Shown: positions 46,111 through 58,455, counted from the stretch's first letter. The stretch: DNA of 64,000 bases from Cordia subcordata (GCA_028554755.1 JAPTOF010000008.1:16473001-16537000), one strand, 5' to 3'. Numbers and translations: made by a program. Notes: generated by a model from the letters alone, not told the origin.

Positions 46111-48061
46111 TGTAGGATCAATATTATTAAGTGTGGTGTATCCTAGTCTATATTTTAAAAAATTTAACTAAGAAAACATGCATGGAAAACAATATATCCA
46201 CATAACACACACAAGAACATGCTTAAGAATATATAGAACATAACTAGTATTTGCAAAATATGTAAAGCTAACATCTGGAAGCATGGGGCCTTTGATGAAG
46301 CTATAACCTTCACGATCTTTGTTTTTACTCATGAACAAGGCAACCAAAAATTTACTATAAGGGTGTCGCAATAGGCAACTCCCTAGTCTTCTTCCCCATG
46401 ATTAAAAAGACTTATCTTGAGAGAATAGCCTCTTGTGTGGGAAGAAGCAAAGTAATACGCTCTTGAAAACTAGAGCAAAAATCACACAATAAGTATGTAC
46501 TATGTGTTGTAGTATTTTCTTACCAAAGAGAAAGAAATTAACTACAAAGTGGATTACACAAAAGGTGTAGGGTCTTGCCTACTTATAGAGAGAACCTTGG
46601 CACCCAAAGTTGCTAATCTTTCAATGTGGGAGAAAATTTCCATGTAGTAATTTCCTTTATACAACTTGCCCACTTGTCGTGGAAGACTTACACAAGTTGT
46701 CCACTTGTTTTTGAAGTCTTTTGCAAGTTGTCCACTTCTCTTGGAAGACTTGTGCAAGTTGTCCACTTGTTTTTATAGTCTTTTGCAAGTTGTCCACTTA
46801 TCTTGGAAGGCTTGGGCCAAACCTACCATTTAAGCCCAACACATAGTCCATAATCCATGTGGAGGCCTAAGCCCAATAGGAAACCATCCTAGCCCAATTA
46901 GGTTCTCTTGGACTTTAAAGAAAGCCTAAACCCAATTCCAAGCTTTGGCCGAATAAGGTTACTACCACAATATAGAATTTACTCTTTCAAGATTACTCTC
47001 TCAAATTCATTTCAACTAGGGAAGGGACCAAGAAGACACAATTAACCTTGGCTTCCAAAAATAATTAAAAATGTCCTTGCCCGATCAAGGCGACATAATA
47101 ATTATTTTTAACTCCGATCTATTCCACTATAAGACCAAAGTTGCACTCTAAGAATAATTGCTATTACCTAGAAGCTTATCATAAAAGAATGTGAACTTTG
47201 TCTTTGACCTACTAAATAACTCACCATAATACCCCTCTATGTATACCCAAAGCTAAGACTGGTCCTTTGACGTGTGTACTATCACCTACTTAGCTATATC
47301 TTTTTTCGTTGGGTTTTTTGTCCTATTGCCAACCATCCTTGGTCATAGAATCTCTTGATCTCGAGAGCGACCCTCAATATGACCGATACACCTGTAAAGG
47401 TAGTATCACTAGATCTAGATTCGGATGATAAATTTAGACAATCCCAAAGGGGGCACATAGATTCTATATTGCATATGCATGTTCTAATTAATTAAAACCT
47501 AGCACTCAATGCACAAGGTTGTTGATCTTAATAAAATAAGATCTCATCCACAATGAATCAAAGTACCAAACCTTAACTTCATTAGTTCATCCACATAGCC
47601 TCAAAATTAAGAGCAATGATCATTTAGTAGCAATGAGTGTGTGGTTTTCTTTCTTTGATAGTATGTCTCTAGCAAACATACTCACAATGGTCCTGTCCAA
47701 TACGTGACACATGTAATATTTAGACAAATTTGGAATGTCCGCCAATGACCTAGGTAAATCACCTTCAAAGAGAAGACTTGCTTAATATAACCTTATCCCA
47801 GTAGAGTGCCCAACACTACTATTTGGTTATGGATCCAATTTATGGCGTGACTAAATTTAGACTTGGACTTACTATGCATCCAGCCTTACTGCGCACCCAA
47901 GTCATTAGTTTAAGTCAAAGGACTTTTATACATGCATCAATAAAACATAATAGAGATAATATGTAAGAAACCCATAATGCCATTTAACAAAAATGATTAT
48001 ACATTGTTGAACATCCAAAATGTCATGTACAAGTGAGCTTTAGGGCATACTAATCCTAACA
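46111..48061 (-). repeat. Copia C2 5' LTR
   Basis: TGTAGGATCAATATTATTAAG to ATCCTAACA in plus reading, 1,951 bp. The minisatellite is at 46660-46805. Clear similarity to the left LTR over the whole length, with scattered substitutions. Confidence 0.93.
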
Positions 48062-48080
48062 TTATTTGTGTTGCTTGAGT

Positions 48081-49528
48081 ATGGATAGATCCAATGCTTC
48101 TTGTTGGTCACTTGTATCCTCTTCCCTACACTCTGTATATGTTCCTAATGTTTGCGTTCTATGTGTAGTTGCAAGCATCATACTATATATTGTCCCCTTG
48201 CATATCAAAATCCTTAATCTTAGGCTAACTTAAGGCATGATCCTTATAGTCACACATCCATTCATGCATTTACATCTACTTATTATGATTATAGGGAGCC
48301 ACATCATGCACATTTGTCTTGGGGTCAAGATGACTCTTTATTCTACCTACCACCTTGTTTAGAGAGTATATCTTCCACACCATCTTTTCCTACTTATTCT
48401 TCTCCTGAGTTTTTTGATGGTTATGCTCACCATGATTTTCAAAATGATTACCATTTCCATTCAGAAGAATCCTCTTCTCTCTCTCTTATACAAAGAAAAG
48501 TTACAATATCTCTAATCCCTAATTCATTCCAACCATGAGAGACTAAAGAAATCAAAAGAGATAACCAAACAAGTATCCAGAATAGTCAAGGAGTAGAGAA
48601 GTTGAGAATGAACAACCCGTGAGTGGCAAAATTAAGATACCTTTAGACCAGGTTGAAGGGATAGGAGTGAGACTTATAAATGAAGAGATTGGTGATGAAA
48701 AAGATGATGTTTAGGAGGAAGAGATAAAGAAAGAGGTTGATAGAGAGTTTACTTCATATAATAAGGATGAGGATGAGCATGATTATACTTCACTTCAAGA
48801 TGACTTAGGATATGTTTAGAGGAAGTGGTATCATATCATTCCATGCTTTCACCTACTTCTATACAGTCTTTAGAGACTACCTTTCCCTTTCTTCCTATGT
48901 CTCAATCATGTTTGAAGGACAAACTTGATGTTATTATTGCTCAATTCAACTTTGATGCCCTTTCGAGGGAGATAAATCCGTACAATCCCATTGGACTTTC
49001 TTGCCTACATGATGAGTCGTTTGAGTCTACTTTACTGCTTCCATGCATGTCCATCCCTCGTGAAGAGTTAGAGAAACCCTTGTCTGATCATAACATATAT
49101 CATCTAGAGGAAAATTTGAAGTGTCCATGTCTTTTTCCATTGACTTTCCCTCTTTAAATGTTGTCCCTACTCCCTACTCCTATTTTGTTGAGTCTTTCCC
49201 TCCTTTGGAGCTTATTATACCATCTTGTATAGAACACTTTTACCTAGGATTAAAGCATACACTTCCTATATTACATGCATTTGACCTTTCATTGACCCAT
49301 GAAGAGGGTGTGTTCTTATCCATATATACCGAGAAAAAGGCTATGGGGCAGTTAAATAGTAAACAAGTAGGGCTTGAGCATTCGTCTTATTGCATGATCC
49401 CTACCACATGTGAGCACACACTTTCCTTTGACACTTCGGGTGGGATTTTGAAAAGCAGTGCTTTATTCATTCATTGTTGTATTTTTTATGGCATGATCCT
49501 TTTCCTTCTGCGTTATGCGCTTTGTTGA
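48081..49528 (+). pseudogene. Element B conserved protein, broken
   Basis: It starts ATG at 48081 and aligns without gaps with element A's protein: MDRSNASCWSLVSSS versus MNDPNASWWSLVSSS. The first two knuckle cysteines (C25, C28) are kept and the His and last Cys are lost. A stop near 48233 and a frame change lead to the WGQDDSLFYLPP block (48314-48400). A middle part is at 48600-49150. The C-terminal domain is at 49121-49528 (PSCIEHFYLGLK, DLSLTHEEGVFL). The sharing with element A over 600 codons, with changes, shows that a protein and not only DNA was conserved. The function is unknown. Confidence 0.75.
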
Positions 49529-51091
49529 TTATCTGGTAATTTGTTCCACATAACATGTGTTGCTCTAACACTAGTACCCAGCTGGGGCTGTTAAATCCAA
49601 TGCTACTAAGAGGCACCCTAGGCTTGTTTTTATTTTTCTTGTTCTTCTTATATTTACTTGCCTTTGCTTTTGCATATAGTTAGTTTTCTTTTACTTATTC
49701 TTGCTTTTGTATATAGTAGATTAGATTACTTTTGTTTCTTTTACCTTTAGATAATTTAGGCTTTTTTCCATTTCTTTTATTCATAGTAGTTAGATTTTGG
49801 CTCCCTTACTTGTTCTTGCTCCTTTCCATCATTTGTGCATCTATCTTTTACCCTTGCATACATCCTTGTTTATTATTTCAAATGTCAATGTCCACTTGCA
49901 TAGTATTATTTTCTAATCTCTTCTTTGTTTTTTAAGCATTAGTGCTTTCTTTAAAGACGGGGGCTAGTAAATGATCAAACATTGTTGTCATTTATGGACT
50001 TCTATGCGAACAAGGTTGTATCTCTCCATTCTTTACATGTCCCTATTTAACCCTTCCACATTCCCCATATGCGTTTCATGTGCTTGCTTGTTATGTTTAG
50101 TGTTATTTTCTTGAGGACAAGCAAAGTTTAGATTTGGGAGTATAGTCGTTCGTTTATTGTTTGTATCATTTGTAGGGTAGATTTGCTTGCATGCCTCGTT
50201 TTTGCTCAAAATTTGTTCAATTTTTTTATTTTTTGCATGTTTTGAGTTGTTTATCTCTATGTTGGTTGAAGAGTTGGCTTTTGTTACTGACTTAATTGAT
50301 TGGAGAAGATGAAGTTGTATTATGAGGAGTGAATGAAGTACGGGGTACGACCTAGACTTTGAAGAGAATCCTTTTGAAAACTGTAGGAAGTAAGCATTTC
50401 TAAGAATACTTCTTGTAGTTTCTCCACAACTTGGTTTGAAAAAGTGTTTCCAAAGGGTTATTGACATGAGTGCCCCTTCCTTGATTAGTTCTTTTAATGT
50501 GCCTTAGCCTATTCTTTTTCTTTTCTTTTTGTTCTATGTTATGTATTAAAAAAATGAAAAAAGGGAAAAAATGAAAAAAAATGAAAAAAAGTGAAAAATG
50601 AGAAAAAAGCCAAAAAGGCAACAAAGAGATGAAAAAGTGAAGTATGTTGAATAAGTGTCAAGTGACACAATGTCAATTTGACATAAGTGTTTTATTTTGT
50701 TATTTCATTGTATTATGAATAAGGCTCTCACATCAATTGTAAGCCATTATAGTGTAGTCTTCTCTTTCTTATATCTTTTGGGCTAAGTGCATGTAGAGGC
50801 CCATGTTAGTTGATAGGGCACAAAGTATCAACATCCCCAGTGCATGAGTTGGAATCCTAATTTTGTGGTGGTTTTAGCTACTTGGTAAGTTCCTAAGTGG
50901 TGCGAAATCCCTTATAATTGAAGGAGGGATCTGAAAAAGGCTACGGAAGCCCTTACATGAAAGAAATGACCCTTTTTACCTCTTGGAACCAAAAAGATAG
51001 TAAGTCAATGCAACCGGCAACTCTTTGAAAACCATGTGGGTAGACTTGATTTAGGCTTTCTTGGGGACAAGGAAGAGAAAGGTTAGGGTGT
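49529..51091 (+). other. Element B non-coding 3' tail
   Basis: Counterpart of 13724-15200. The inner polypurine-like box (TTGAGGACAAGCAAAGTTTAG) is at 50111-50131, a purine-rich GAAAAAAGGG..AAATG tract at 50540-50630, and the dyad TGACACAATGTCA at 50664-50676. The terminal polypurine box (GGGGACAAGGAAGAGAAAGG) is at 51063-51082, right before the LTR. Confidence 0.75.
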
Positions 51092-52497
51092 TGATGTGTG
51101 TCACTTGTAGGTGTTTATACATAGTGTTTGCATGCACATTTAGAAGTGTACTAGAGCATAATTGAATGCTTTAGTATAGAGTTTATGTATAATTGCTAAT
51201 ATTAGTAGATAATATATTTAGATGCATAAATACTATACTAGGTGTTATATTGCATGCTTAGGAGTGTTTTAGAAAGGGTCAAGCTTACACAAGGAAGAAA
51301 TGAGCTAAAAGATGAAGACAAGAAGAAAAGGAATGAAACAAAGAGAATTTTGACCCAATTGATCGACCTTGAAGAAGAGCCAGTCGACCGACAGGACAAT
51401 AAAGCAAAGATGCCAGTCAGTTCTAGAGAGCTCAATTAATTTACTAGTCGAGTGCCTCGAGGAGCCTGTTGGCCAGAACTTGATAACAACTATAAATAGC
51501 TCATTTCAGCTTATTTCCAGGTACGAAACCCAATAATCTCTAACACCCATTTACCCGAACCCTTTTCCTACATTAATTGACACCCAAATCCACCATCTAA
51601 ACCCCATACCAAGCTAGGATTGAAGCATCTAATAAGGATTTGAAGGGCTTGTACAAATTTGGAAGTAAGATTTTGAGGAGTTCTTCTTGTTCGCTTTCTA
51701 TTTATTCTAAATATGTTGCTAGATTAGGTTAGATCTTTGGGTATTCACTATTGTTTATTAGATTAAGGCTATAAATAAAGGATTTGTGTATATCTTTGGC
51801 TATTAATACATGGTTCTTTACATTGATTAATGGCATGAATTAACATGTCTATATGTTGATAATCAAATATGTCTATACATTTGTTAAAATGCTTAAGTGA
51901 AGTTGCATGTGTTATTTCATGCTTAAATGCTATTGGTAATGGTATCACCTTAGCCTTAATCCATGCTAACGGCATGAGCCCTATTTGCAACTAAAGTGTG
52001 TTGATTGATATGCTTAATAAATGACTTAGTATACTAGGAGCATACCTCTAGTCTAAAATAATATTAAAAGGTTACCCACTAGTATAGTTAATGCTCTTGG
52101 AGTCTAATCTCTTGTCTGAAAGAATACTAATAAGTTAGTCTCGAGTAGGACGTTAATCAACACCAAAGAGAGCAATCAAGCCAAAGATAGCGTGAACCAT
52201 TATCATAGCCTGAGTCTAGTTGCAACACAATTGCCCAAGATCCCTTTCCACTTTGTAGAGCTTTATTTCTTTAGCTTGACACCTAGAGTTCTTCTACAGG
52301 CTTTCATTTAGATTTAGGTTTTACTTTAAAGCCTCCTTCAATCAAATAGACCAAAAATACTTTAACACATGCTTGTAGCTAGTTTTAGGCTCGAAGCACA
52401 TAGAGACCAAACTAAAGAGCCTTTATATGGAAAAAAAATTGGGCACTTACGCGCTTTACTACACATGACTAGTGCAGTTTCAGGTGCAAACACATGA
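51092..52497 (+). repeat. Element B 3' LTR
   Basis: TGATGTGTGTCAC to AAACACATGA (last motif ACATCA changed to ACATGA), 1,406 bp. GTCGACC boxes are at 51363-51395 and the TATA box (CTATAAATAGC) near 51491. Confidence 0.92.
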
Positions 52498-52502
52498 GTA
52501 AG

Positions 52503-53326
52503 GAATTTGAATCTCAAATTGTACTTGAATTTTTGTCCCTCTAATGAGTGAATCAATAGTCCTGCGCCACTGTCTTATTTGCTGGATGCTCCATTGACCC
52601 ATATCTCCCATCTATTTGATTAAGGGTCCTCATTTACTGTGGATTCTACCACGAACTTGACTAATACTTAGGTATTTATTGTGATTTTGACATATAGGTG
52701 ATGTCATACTGGCTCAATTTTACTGCCCATTTGAGTAGTCTTGTTGAAGCCTTTGGCTTTACTAGTACCTTCTTTAATGGCAAATTAGTCATGACATTTA
52801 TTGAGTGAGCCTTAAAGCATGGCTTTAATTTCTGAGTTGCTGTTACAAGCTAGTTTTTTGGTACTATCATATTTGAGTTCTGGTCCCCTTGGCACTTTGC
52901 GCACATAATAGACTGGCTTTTGGACTCAACCTTCCTCTTTAATCAACGTTACTGCTACTATCGAACCAGAACAAGCCATATATAAGAATAATGGTTCATC
53001 TTTCTCTGGTCAAAAGAGCACTGTGAAGTGGCCAAATACTTCTTCAATTCTTCAAATGCCTTCTGGCATTCCCCTGTTCGTTTGAATTCCTTGGGTGTTC
53101 AAAGCATCTTAAATAAAGGGGCTAGATTATCTACAAATCTAGACATAAATCATCTTAAGACGGCAACTTTCCTTACCAAAGATTGTACATTGTTAACTAA
53201 ATTAAGAGGCTGGAAATCAAGTATTGCCTGGAGTTTATCTGGGTAAGCCTTAATGCCTTTGTTGGTTACCATGAACCCCAAGAGTTTTTGGCCAGAACCT
53301 CAAAGCACATTTGTTTGGGTTCAATC
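52503..53326 (-). pseudogene. Tat-type reverse transcriptase and RNase H start, broken
   Basis: Minus strand from 53326: RT end (NKGIKAYPDKLQAILDFQP near 53270-53220), the ECQKAFEELKKYLA block (53070-53030), then the AHSINVMTNLPLKKVLVKPKA and LKWAVKLSQYDITYM blocks (52815-52690). It ends with the RNase H start LEGQKFKYNLRFKFLT at 52550-52503. This order is that of Tat/RIRE2 pol. The upstream RT, including the catalytic YxDD, is cut off by the LTR at 53327. Confidence 0.85.
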
Positions 53327-53720
53327 TTATGTGTGTTTTTTGTGTATATTTGTATATAGTTTTTGCATGCATATTTAAAGGTGTTTTGAACATAATTGGA
53401 TGCATTTTGGTGTTACATTTGTGCACACTTAGCCATATGTGTGCTTACAGTGTTGAAATGTATAAATGCTATACTAAATGCCATATTTCGTGTTTTAGGT
53501 GTGTTTGGCCAAAAGGAATTAAGCTTAATTGAAGATGAACGGGCCTAAGGACAAAGCTTAAGGGTGATTTTAAGATGAAAAGATGAAGAAAAAGTGGCTT
53601 TGGGGGCTTCCTAGAAAAGGTGCAAAGGCTAAAGAGCAAAGATCAGACGAGGAACGAAGATTTTGGGCAATTTGCAGGTTTTACGGCCACCTTGGCTAGT
53701 CGACCGGTAGAGGCGACCGG
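53327..53720 (+). repeat. Gypsy LTR fragment
   Basis: It starts TTATGTGTGTTTTTTGTGTA (a variant of TGATGTG) inside the Tat RT and ends at the next LTR start at 53721. The last 30 bp hold GGCTAGTCGACCGG. The candidate left target duplication is CAATC (53322-53326). The rest may lie beyond the Sirevirus, outside the window. Confidence 0.65.
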
Positions 53721-55092
53721 TGATGTGTCTCGATTTTGTGTGTGTTTGCATTGCATTTTTCCTATGGTTTTTAGGTGCTTTGTGCTTGTATAGTTGCACT
53801 AATGTAGTACTTATGGTAGAGTTATGCTTAAGTGAAGATAATTTTATATAGTTAAATTTTATAGATAAACACTACACTAAATGCACAATTTGATATTTTT
53901 AGGTGAGCGTTGAGTTAATGATAGAACTTGCATGATGATGGGGGATGAAAAAATGAAGTGTATGGGTTGTGGGGTGAAAACCCGAGGCCAAAAGCCTAAT
54001 TGGACGCCCTTGAAGAAGAGCCAATCGATCGATAGTACGCAAATAGCTATAAAAAAGACCCAATTTTTTAGTAATTAGAGGGCCAATTCTTACGCACTCT
54101 TCATATCAATGTTTCACAAACATTAAACCCTAACTCATCCACCTCACACACACACACTCACATACTTTATCACCTAGATTCAAGTTTCTTAGAGGGATTT
54201 AAGCACTTGGATTGAAGATTTACTCAAAGGATTGTAAAGCTATTGCAAGGATGAAAGGAGAGTTTTTCAATTTCCTTTTTTTCCTATTTTTTATCATGTA
54301 TGAGTAGATCTATTTAAGGTGATTTAGCTTGTATCATGGATCAATGAAATACTTGATTGTTATGGAATTTGATGGTTTAATACACATATATTGATATACA
54401 TATATATACATATATATATATATGCTTTGCTTTTATTGTTTAATGGTTAATTTCATTCATGTTCAGATGTTTGATGATATGCCTTAGTGAGAAGCATATG
54501 TATAAATTGATGTCTATTTGCTACTAAACACTTTTAATCCATTATATAAGGATGTCTATGTGTTTGTGTGAGAATTGTATGAGGTGGGTAATGCTTATAT
54601 TCATGTCTACGTGTATGTTTGCAGGCCTAAGTAGTAAATATGACCTCAAATGCATACATGTTGGTTTCCAATACTTAAAATGGTGTAATCTGAGCTCAAT
54701 GATGTTTGGTAGTTGAGTATGTTTACATATTCACAAATTCCATATAGTAGAACATGTATGAATGCGCTCAAATGATCAAATCCCACTATTATGACCTTAG
54801 ATCAATGATGCTTAGATTAGAGCTAGCTTCGATCGAGTCTCATTTGGCTTTAAACCTAACCAATGGGTTTTTGGGTAGGTTTAGTCTATCGTAATAGCAC
54901 CAGGCCTTGGCTTCCAACCCAGCCAACATTTTAGGCACTATGGTAGATTCAATCTAAGTCACCTGGATAGTTAATTAGTCAATCTTTAGGCCCTAGGTCA
55001 TAAGGATCACATTGTCACTCTAGGGTCAATCGACCTAGGGAGAGACCAGCACTGAGTCCTAGGGGTAAAGTAGGAAGCCAGTCAGAACCCTA
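53721..55092 (+). repeat. Gypsy LTR, interrupted by the Sirevirus
   Basis: It starts TGATGTGTCTCGATTTTGTG. A TATA-like GCTATAAAAAAG is near 54039, TA repeats at 54385-54423, and U5-like sequence similar to 35560-35880 of the solo Gypsy LTR up to 55092. The end is not in the window. The candidate left duplication for this LTR is ACCGG (53716-53720). Confidence 0.75.
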
Positions 55093-56406
55093 TGTGGGTG
55101 CAAATATCTTAAGAGGAGGGGTCAATTAAGATATAAATACTAATTTTCATTTTAAAAATTTCTTAGAAAATTAACAACTTCTAACAATCAATATATCAAA
55201 CACAATGTAAGCAAAATAAGCAAGTATAAAAATGAAAGTATAAGGAGAAGAGAAACAAATGATTTAAGGTGGTTCAGCCAAGCCTACGTCCACCACCCAA
55301 GGATGCTCTGCTTAGGACTTCAAAAATCTTCACTAAAATGCTTCTTCAAATCTTGGTGAAGAACAAACCAAGTTCTTACAATCTCTTTGAAGCCCAACTT
55401 CAAAGAACCCAAGAGATTCACTCTTTAGGATTTCCTTACACTTTACAAGCTTGAAAGAATAAATCTCACAAAGTTTACAGCTCTCAAAGTATGTATATAC
55501 TCAAGAATTAAGAAAAGATTGAATCTAAAATTTTCTTCAAGAAGAAGATGAATAAGCTCTTGAAAGCTCAAATATATTGCAAGAATGGCTCAAGAATGGA
55601 TTGTATAATGATAAGCAATTTAGCACACTTCAATTTATTGATTAGAATGTGTATTGAATGAGTATTTAAAGAGATTTGGGGGTTAGGGATTTGGTAGGTG
55701 AAGAAGAAATGAAGATTTCGGCCAGAACGGTAATAAACGGCTAGTGCATTTATTACAGCTCCCGTTTAGCCGGTCGACTGACTGGGTCGTCCAGCTATCC
55801 TTTTTCCTTTTCTGACTAGGCCGGACGCCTTAGCCAGTCGATCGGCTAGGGGGTTCGGCTTTTTCTTCACCTTTCTGTTTTGGCCGAGAGACCCACCCAG
55901 GTCATCCGGTCGATCAGCTGGGGGGCTGGCCACTTCAGAATGTGAAGTAAAGCCAGAGTTTTGCAAAATCATTTTAAGTAAAATTTTCACAACTCCAAAT
56001 CATTTTGTAATAATTTATAAACACATGTTGTGATTTGAAATACCCCAAAAACTCATTTTATCTCTATGTGTGCATTCAAATACATTTGTGCATATGTTAT
56101 ATCAAATGTGCAAGACTTGAAAATTTTGCCTTAAACAAGAAAAAGAAAGTTTGAGCCAAGTCCACACAATATATAGGCATTTCACAAAAAGAGCAAGAAG
56201 GAAAATAATATCTGGTACCCCTTATGACTTCTCTTCTCCTCCTTATGCCTTCTCATCTTCTCTTTCTTCCAATAATGGTTTTTGCACATTTTCTTCAATC
56301 TTTTAAAGCTTCACTAGATATCATCTTATTTTCACAAAAAGCTATTTAGTCAAATAATGCACATATATTTTCATCATCAAAATCAATAATGAATATTTTG
56401 TTAACA
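55093..56406 (-). repeat. Sirevirus 3' LTR
   Basis: 1,314 bp, TGTGGGTGCAAATATC to TTTTGTTAACA in plus reading. The U3 holds GGTCGACTG/CGATCGGC/GGTCGATCAGC boxes at 55768-55925 and, further along the minus strand, AATCTCTTTAAATACTC (55677-55661) as a TATA-like element. The left flank CCCTA (55088-55092) is the candidate target duplication. Confidence 0.92.
55768..55925 (-). promoter_or_regulatory. Palindromic box cluster in Sirevirus U3
   Basis: Four or more copies of CCGGTCGA(C/T)-type words upstream (in element sense) of the TTTAAATA at 55663-55670. Conserved palindromic boxes are a described feature of Sirevirus LTRs; the exact word here is my reading. Confidence 0.6.
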
Positions 56407-56746
56407 ATCTCCCCCTTTTTGATGATGACAAATTTTTAAGATATTAGACAAAAGTATTCCCCCTTAATATATGCATTCTTCCAAAAAGCGTATTTTGGGA
56501 AAATACTCCCCCTATCAAGTTTAAACTCATGCATAGTTTCATCAATAATCAACTCATCAATCAAATAGTCATATCGATATTAGTATGTCACAACAAATAG
56601 CCATATTTACATGAACATATCAACAAACCATAAAGCACATATACCATTCAACAACCAACAACGCATATATATATCATTCACCATTCAACCAACCAACACA
56701 TATATATACCATTCACCATTCAACCAACCACTTCTCCCTCTTTGGC
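56407..56746 (-). other. Several polypurine tracts upstream of Sirevirus 3' LTR
   Basis: The tract next to the LTR is AAAAAGGGGGAGAT (56407-56420, minus). Similar runs follow at 56457-56465 (AAGGGGGAAT), 56505-56514 (TAGGGGGAGT) and 56731-56745 (AAAGAGGGAGAAG). Multiple tracts are known from Sireviruses. Between them, 56600-56740 holds a roughly 45-bp tandem duplication built on CATTCACCATTCAACCAACC. Confidence 0.75.
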
Positions 56747-56908
56747 ATCATCAAAATCAATATAAAGGTAGGAAAAGAAACGAAACTTAAAAATGTATAG
56801 AAGAAATAACTTGTTAACCATGGTCAAGAATGTGAAAGTCAACTAAAATCAATAGAACTAAAAATTGTTTTCAGATGGAATGAAAAGAGTTTTTCTGAAG
56901 AAAGAAAA

Positions 56909-58338
56909 TCAAGGTGCGTGATCATGGTGATCCTTGAAGTATTCCTTCATGTCTGGTCTCATAGAAGCCACTTCTGAATCAATGTGTTGCCTCCAAATGG
57001 TAAACTCGTCCCATTGGCTTGTCATGGTGCCCTTTATTTCACCCATACCAGTGTTCAATGCCTACAACTGTGACAGAATCTGAGCCATTAAAGAAGGGTC
57101 TTCCTGTTGACTCATCGAGGTAGAAGTAGCACTGCCCATCGAACTAGAACCTGTACCGTGACAAACTTCTCGTCAGCATTGCTTATCAATATGCATTTGC
57201 TCCCTAGATTCTCTCATTACCTTCCTAAGAGTAATCTCCTCAGGATCAGCCTCTTCTTCTTCAGAAGTACTCATAACCATGGGTGTAGTTCCAGGTATGC
57301 CTATATTGGGTTCACCCTCAATTTCTGGCCCAACATCTTCTTCTAGTATGATATCTATCCCACCAAGCATGTCATTAAGCTTTTGCACATCAGGGCCATA
57401 AATAGGGTCGGTGAAAGTAGTGCCCTTCTTAGTCCTTTCCTTAATTGCAGCTTGAGTGTTCTGGGGTAAATTTTTAAAGGTTTCTCTATTTATAGCTCCC
57501 CGTTATACCATTAAATGCCCATAAAGTTCATATATAACATATCAAAATTCCATGCAAATTCTCTGTATGGGGCATTTGAAGATATTTTGAAATGAGAGAA
57601 GATATACATTAAGGCCATACCATACCCAGGAGTGGTTGTTTGTCCTCTACCCTTTTCACTAATATGTAACATATGTTGAAGAATTAGGAAAGGTAAGGCT
57701 ATTTTTCTGTTCATCCTGAGGCTATAATATATGTAGGCATCCATAGCTGGAATCTTTCCATCGTTGATATTCCTAGGGAGAATTACTTCACTAACGACCT
57801 TGAGAGCAATTCTCATATTAACATCAACATCTCTCAACAATGGAAGAATTAAATTTGGATTCGTAGGCCCTACTTTCTTCCACATATATTTTATGACTTC
57901 ACCCGGGATGCCATCTACCTTAATTCCTTCTGGCCACCCTTGACTATTGTAGTGCCCCTCTCCATCTACAGGTATTTTGAAAATTTTTCCCAAGATATCT
58001 TCTTTAAGCACAAAAGTTTTTCCACATACAGTCGACATTAACTCTACTTTTGGGCTCAAACAATGTACCTCTAGATTTTCGTAAAATTCTATGATCAAGT
58101 TGTCTTGTACATCACAATATAGATGCATAAAATTATGCCAATCCTTAAACAATGATAGAACATTTGGACCCGCAAAATCTGAGTCAAGGAGATATTTACC
58201 GTACATAATTGATTGCTTTCCTTGGATTTTTGACACAGGACGCGGTGGAGGAGATTGCATTCTTGGCCTCTTCCCTTTTCTCCCATGTGCTTGACCTGTT
58301 CTCCTCGGATTCACCATGATTTCGTGTTGTTTTTGCAA
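56909..58338 (-). pseudogene. Sirevirus env-position gene, plant-transposon-protein-like
   Basis: An open frame of 275 codons (58338-57511) has a basic N-terminus (HGRKGKRPRMQ) and a globular part with NVLSLFKDWHNF, IIEFYENLEVH and VCGKTFVLKEDILGKIFKIP. This resembles the 'putative plant transposon protein' domain also found in other retroelement extra genes. After a TAA and a frame change the reading goes on through an acidic TSEEEEADPEE segment (57388-57173) and a helical end (WDEFTIWRQHIDSEV) to a TGA at 56911-56909. Total span is about 475 codons. No signal peptide or membrane segment is seen, so an envelope role is not supported. The gap to pol is 447 nt. Confidence 0.7.
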
Positions 58339-58455
58339 GAATAATCGGTGAAAACTTGGTTTTTTGAAGTGGGTAAGCGAATTATAGGAAGAAATTTGGA
58401 AGAAAATGGTTGAAAATTGAATAAGTTGATATGGGTTTTGGAGAAATTTTGGCTA

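Larger units (their letters stand above)
38749..48061 (-). mobile_element. Copia C2, full length
   Basis: 9,313 bp with both LTRs (38749-40704 left, 46111-48061 right), an exact initiator-Met primer site, a polypurine tract, gag and pol. The target duplication is TTACT (38744-38748) and TTATT (48062-48066). It entered element B about 20 bp upstream of that element's gene start. Gag and pol carry several stops and lost catalytic residues, so it cannot move by itself now. C1 and the three solo LTRs are of the same family. Confidence 0.93.
37134..52497 (+). mobile_element. Element B: second copy of the non-autonomous family, host of Copia C2
   Basis: LTRs at 37134-38551 and 51092-52497 enclose a primer site, the conserved gene and a 1.56-kb tail. 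Removing Copia C2 leaves about 6.05 kb. The target duplication is GTAGG (37129-37133) and GTAAG (52498-52502). The target is confirmed by the protein: the Tat RNase H reads from FKFLT at 52503 straight into PTINDKVNYEA at 37133. No pol domain of its own is seen. Confidence 0.9.

Noticed and set aside
49732..49935. Hydrophobic frame MFLLPLDNLGFFPFLLF..
   Set aside because: It lies in T-rich tail sequence, with no counterpart in element A. The hydrophobicity follows from the base composition.
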